Assembly: GCA_030829155.1 (NCBI GenBank)
Contig: JAURBD010000006.1
Span: forward strand, 1 to 27,843
Reading direction: 5' to 3'
DNA: 27,843 nucleotides
Source of the DNA: Flavobacteriaceae bacterium
Lineage (GTDB): Bacteria; Bacteroidota; Bacteroidia; Flavobacteriales; Flavobacteriaceae
Shown here: positions 24,214-27,843 of the stretch, one piece after another
Position numbering within the stretch: the first letter of the stretch is position 1
Layout of the letters: the number at the start of each line of letters is the position of its first letter
Translations under genes and position numbers: made by a program
Notes under the pieces: generated by a model
What the model was told of the DNA's origin: nothing
Database searches by the model: none
Seen by the model: the letters and a program-made list of their open reading frames with translations, nothing else

Positions 24214-25824
24214 TTATTCTAGAATAATCCAATCAAATTTCAAAGATAAAGGATCGAGATTTTGGGATAAAATAGACAATAATTCACCTCCATATTCAAG
24301 ATAAAACTCTGAAAAATTAACTGTTCGCTCTTGTAATTTTTCATTTGGAAAAAGTGAATCGTGAAGTATTATTAGCCTCTGCACTTGATCTTTTAGTTTT
24401 CGCTTCTGAGCTTTTAACAATCTTTTTTCCAAGTAATCAATACCCTTAAATTGCTTCTTTTTCTGAGCTTTTACTGCTCCTTCAAAAGAAGCATCTGTCT
24501 GGATTACCAATTTTTCTAATAAATCGAATTGCTTTTCTAAAGTTTTCTTTAAAAATCGAAGATCCAAATCAATATTACTGATTTGTCGAACTTTTTTATT
24601 AATCAATAAAGAACGCTTTAGAAAAACATCCAATGGATTCAACTGAATGTTTTGCATTTTTTTAGCAATTTTCTTGGATACTAAAACTGCTGCATTTCTG
24701 TGCAACAAAATTGGAAATAAAACTTTTTGAGATTCAAAATAAGACTTGAGTTCTAACCAATAAGCCAACTCTCCACCCCCTCCTACATAACACAGATTAG
24801 GTAAAACAGTTTCTTGATACAATGGGCGCATCAATACATTAGGAGAAAATCGTTCTGGGGTATTCTCGACCTCTTGTAATAATTCTTCTCGTGTCCATGA
24901 AAGGTTTGAATCTGCATCAGCAAAACCCTTTTCTGTTTGAATAATTCGTAATCGATCGTTTTCAGTAAGATAAAATAGGTTGATTTTTCGAGGATTTACT
25001 TGTGGAACATATGAAGAATCGTAATCTGATTGAATTTTACTTATTGATTTATTGACATGAAACTCACAACTTCTTGACTGTAATTCTTCCTTTATTTTGG
25101 GTACAAATTCCATTTTCAAAGCACGATCATCTCCATCAAGAATAACTAAACCTTCTGATTCAAATAACTTATGAACAAGCTTTCGGGTTGCTTCTGCAAG
25201 AGTTTTTGAGGACAAGTAACTTCCCTGTATCAATTCTTTTAGTTCTATGGCAGTCGAAGTAGTGCCTAAATTTTTTTCAAAAACAGAAAACAAAGATTCA
25301 ATACCATCTAGGGAAAATTTTCCTACTGCTCCTCCTTTATTTTGATTCCATTTGAAATTCTTAGACTTAAAATTAAAAAAAGAAATTTCTTCAAAATCAT
25401 GATCCTCAGTTGCCATCCAATAAATTGGAACAAAATTATATTTTGGATAAGCTATTTTTAACTTTTTACACAAATTAAGAGTGCTTATAATTTTATATAA
25501 AAAGTACAAAGGACCTGTCATTAAATTGAGCTGGTGTCCTGTCGTAATTGTAAAAGTATTGTTCAAAGAAATACTTTTGATATTCTGATAAACTGGGCTA
25601 TCTTTCAATAAAAGAGTATCATATTGTCTTTTGAGTGCATCGACCAATGTTATTCTTTTATTTTCTGTAAAAGTCTTTTGTTTTTCTGTAAATTGTTTTT
25701 GAAAATTTTTAATTTCAGGAGTTTCTCCATAAAATTGACTTAATGGTTTATTTCCCTCAAAAAGATCGCATATGATTTTGGAAACATATCCTGATTTTCG
25801 ATAAGAAATTTGTTGAGACCGCAT
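24214..25824 (-). CDS. bshC: Putative cysteine ligase BshC (bacillithiol biosynthesis)
   Basis: Adds cysteine to glucosaminyl-malate in the last step of bacillithiol synthesis. BshC is known from Firmicutes and is also widespread in Bacteroidota. The 536-residue protein has TTGHQLNLMTGPLYFLYKII (94-113), FVPIYWMATEDHDFEEI (131-147) and, further on, the LYQETVLPNLCYVGGGGELAYW stretch, all characteristic. The C-terminal region is Lys/Gln/Leu-rich and probably forms the coiled coil seen in the family. The ATG at 25822-25824 (MRSQQISYRKSGY) fits the family start; a longer frame adds 12 residues with no conservation that I recognise. The partner genes bshA and bshB are not in the window. It precedes guaA by 61 bases. 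Confidence 0.93.
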   Translation of the reverse strand: MRSQQISYRKSGYVSKIICDLFEGNKPLSQFYGETPEIKNFQKQFTEKQKTFTENKRITLVDALKRQYDTLLLKDSPVYQNIKSISLNNTFTITTGHQLNLMTGPLYFLYKIISTLNLCKKLKIAYPKYNFVPIYWMATEDHDFEEISFFNFKSKNFKWNQNKGGAVGKFSLDGIESLFSVFEKNLGTTSTAIELKELIQGSYLSSKTLAEATRKLVHKLFESEGLVILDGDDRALKMEFVPKIKEELQSRSCEFHVNKSISKIQSDYDSSYVPQVNPRKINLFYLTENDRLRIIQTEKGFADADSNLSWTREELLQEVENTPERFSPNVLMRPLYQETVLPNLCYVGGGGELAYWLELKSYFESQKVLFPILLHRNAAVLVSKKIAKKMQNIQLNPLDVFLKRSLLINKKVRQISNIDLDLRFLKKTLEKQFDLLEKLVIQTDASFEGAVKAQKKKQFKGIDYLEKRLLKAQKRKLKDQVQRLIILHDSLFPNEKLQERTVNFSEFYLEYGGELLSILSQNLDPLSLKFDWIILE

Positions 25825-25916
25825 AAAGCATTTTGGTATTGTAAAGATATTCCTTATCAAGTAAATATAAAAATATAGGATTAATTTTATCTTTACGTTC
25901 GCGAAATAATTTATAC

Positions 25917-27843
25917 ATGAAAAATTTAGTTCTAAACTTACTTACAGCCCTAATATCAACTTCTTTGATTTCCCAAAACATTCCTTCTCCTAGTGAGTTT
26001 CTGGGATACGAATTGGGGACACAATTTACAAGACATCATAAAGTTGTTTCATATTTCAATGCAGTTGCTTCTGCTTCTGAACAAGTTAAAATTTCGTCTT
26101 ATGGTTCAACTTATGAAGGAAGAGAGTTACAATTGGCAATAATTTCAAGTTCAGAAAATTTATCTAATCTTGAAGAAATTAAAGAAAATCACCTCATTCA
26201 GGCCGGTTTAAAAAAAGGAGTCGCATCTTCTTTGGAACCAAAAAGTATTGTTTGGTTGAGTTATAATGTTCATGGGAATGAAGCTGTTGGTACAGAAGCT
26301 GCAATGAAAACAATTTACACTCTTATATCTAAAAAATCAAATTGGCTACAAAATACAGTGGTAATCATGGATCCCTGTATTAATCCCGATGGTCGTGACC
26401 GTTATGTAAATTGGTATAACCAAGTAAAAAGCACTCCTTTTGACAGCTCCCCCTTAGCTGATGAACATTATGAAGATTGGCCAGGCGGAAGATACAACCA
26501 CTATTATTTTGATCTCAATAGAGATTGGGCATGGGTGACTCAAAAAGAAACCAAACAGCGTTTAAAAAAATACCATGAATGGTATCCACATATTCATGTT
26601 GACTTCCATGAACAAGGAGTAGATAGTCCCTATTATTTTGCTCCAGCAGTAGAACCTTTACATGAAATCATTACAGATTTTCAAAGAGAATTTCAATATA
26701 CAATTGGAAAAAATCATGCCCGTTATTTTGATAAAGAAGGGTGGTCGTACTTTAGTAAAGAAGTTTTTGATCTTCTGTATCCAGGATACGGAGATACTTA
26801 CCCCATGTTTCTTGGAGCAATTGGAATGACATATGAACAAGGGGGAAGTGGTCAAGCAGGATTGAGTATAAAAAACAATATTGGAGATAATTTAACGTTA
26901 AAAGATCGTATTGCACATCACTACACCACGGGTCTTTCAACCGTTGAAGCCGCAAGTAATAATTCAAAACTTATTAATGATGAATTCAAAAAATATTTTC
27001 AAAACGATAAAGTAAAATATGCTACTTACGCTTTAAAGGGAGAATTTGATAAAATAGCCAGTCTCACAAGATTATTGGACATACATCACATCCCTTATGA
27101 GCATCCAAAAACTAAATTAAATGTCAAAGGATGGGATTATGAAAAACAAAAAAACACTACTGTTTCTTTTGGTCCCGATGCCCTTATATTAAATGGTGGT
27201 GGTAAAAAAGGAAAACTGATTCAAGCTTTATTTGAACCCAAAACTCAACTTTCAGATTCTGTAACTTATGACATAACCTCTTGGTCTTTGCCTTATGCAC
27301 ATGGACTAAAAGCAGTTGCAAGTCAACAAAAAGTTTCAAACACCATTCCATTTAAAGAAGAAACAATTGTTACACCTCCAGAAACGAAAGCATATGCATA
27401 TGCAACAGGGTGGAGAAGTTATAAAGATGGAAAGTTTTTAGCAGCATTACTGAAAGAAAAAATTAGAGTTCGATATAACCTAAAACCCCTTGTAAATGGA
27501 GGAAAACGTTGGTCTGAGGGAAGTCTTTTTATATTAAAAGGTGAAAATAAAACCATTGAAGAGTTTGATGAAAAAATCCGAAACCTTGCTTTAGGAAATA
27601 ACCAAACCCTAATACCTCTTGCTTCAGGTTTTTCCGATGCTGGAATTGATTTAGGATCAAACTTGATGGAATTTATTCCTCCAAAAAGAGTTGGACTCAT
27701 CAAGAGTGATAATTCCATCCCACAAAGATATGGAGAAATTTGGTATTTTTTCGAGCAACAATTAAAATATCCCATCACCCAAATTAATTTGAATCGATTA
27801 AATGATCGTAACCTTGATAAATTTGATGTTCTTATTCTTCCAC
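25917..27843 (+). CDS. Secreted M14-family zinc carboxypeptidase, C-terminus beyond window
   Basis: The first 642 residues of a larger protein; the frame stays open to the window end. A signal peptide (MKNLVLNLLTALISTSLISQ) directs it out of the cytoplasm. The M14 zinc peptidase domain is complete: zinc ligands His119 and Glu122 in NVHGNEAVG, NPDGR at 156-160, DLNRDW at 199-204 (substrate-binding Asn/Arg pair), zinc ligand His231 in HVDFHEQG, and the general base Glu307 in MTYEQGGSG. The remaining 300 or more residues form a C-terminal extension common in large Bacteroidota M14 proteins of roughly 800 residues; its function is unclear. It is divergent from bshC with a 92-base gap in which I see no exact promoter match. 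Confidence 0.93.
   Translation, partial: MKNLVLNLLTALISTSLISQNIPSPSEFLGYELGTQFTRHHKVVSYFNAVASASEQVKISSYGSTYEGRELQLAIISSSENLSNLEEIKENHLIQAGLKKGVASSLEPKSIVWLSYNVHGNEAVGTEAAMKTIYTLISKKSNWLQNTVVIMDPCINPDGRDRYVNWYNQVKSTPFDSSPLADEHYEDWPGGRYNHYYFDLNRDWAWVTQKETKQRLKKYHEWYPHIHVDFHEQGVDSPYYFAPAVEPLHEIITDFQREFQYTIGKNHARYFDKEGWSYFSKEVFDLLYPGYGDTYPMFLGAIGMTYEQGGSGQAGLSIKNNIGDNLTLKDRIAHHYTTGLSTVEAASNNSKLINDEFKKYFQNDKVKYATYALKGEFDKIASLTRLLDIHHIPYEHPKTKLNVKGWDYEKQKNTTVSFGPDALILNGGGKKGKLIQALFEPKTQLSDSVTYDITSWSLPYAHGLKAVASQQKVSNTIPFKEETIVTPPETKAYAYATGWRSYKDGKFLAALLKEKIRVRYNLKPLVNGGKRWSEGSLFILKGENKTIEEFDEKIRNLALGNNQTLIPLASGFSDAGIDLGSNLMEFIPPKRVGLIKSDNSIPQRYGEIWYFFEQQLKYPITQINLNRLNDRNLDKFDVLILP

Noticed and set aside
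26658..26967. Two minus-strand open frames inside the M14 peptidase gene
   Set aside because: The plus-strand frame is continuous with a complete M14 catalytic set, so the antisense frames are shadows.
1..27843. Defence island, biosynthetic cluster, CRISPR array or prophage
   Set aside because: Gene content is dominated by housekeeping functions; I saw no spaced direct repeats, integrase, transposase, toxin-antitoxin pair or restriction genes.

Overview
The window is an AT-rich chromosomal segment that looks like a member of the Bacteroidota, most likely a Flavobacteriaceae-type marine or aquatic bacterium. The signs are the ruvX-def-DUF5606 gene order, Bacteroidota-type heme A synthase, BshC and DapD sequences, candidate promoters of the TAnnTTTG type, and the general lack of Shine-Dalgarno sequences before start codons. 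I see no rRNA, tRNA, insertion sequence, prophage or CRISPR array. It is densely packed: no gap between genes exceeds about 170 bases.

Layout. (1) 1-1215, minus: ruvX, def and a DUF5606 gene cut by the window edge, tightly coupled. (2) 1311-5658, plus: dapD, tsaC, cca, a heme A synthase gene and a pRiA4b ORF-3 family gene, with gaps of 14 and 2 bases and then overlaps, so probably one operon. (3) 5660-6727, minus: a conserved protein of unknown function with a kinase-like motif pair. (4) 6848-12876, plus: uvrB, an FAD-dependent oxidoreductase, a PnuC-family transporter, a RetSat/CrtI-like flavoprotein and a small lipoprotein, closed by a strong bidirectional terminator. (5) 12947-14673, minus: an Hsp20 chaperone and sucC, with a pair of palindromes between them. 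(6) 14843-16081, plus: lysA. (7) 16078-25824, minus: bshC, guaA, a LysM/periplasmic-binding fusion, pyrG, yidC and mnmA. (8) 25917 to the end, plus: a secreted M14 zinc carboxypeptidase, truncated by the window edge.

Most of the content is housekeeping: lysine/diaminopimelate synthesis (dapD, lysA), nucleotide synthesis (pyrG, guaA), tRNA maturation and modification (cca, tsaC, mnmA), protein maturation and insertion (def, yidC), DNA repair (uvrB), the TCA cycle (sucC), heme A for the terminal oxidase, and bacillithiol synthesis (bshC).

I did not find a convincing new multi-gene system. The best leads are the kinase-like protein at 5660-6727 and the paired GACA-N3-TGTC palindromes upstream of hsp20. 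Start codons below were chosen by family alignment from memory and by gene spacing; several open frames extend upstream only through TTG codons, which I trimmed.
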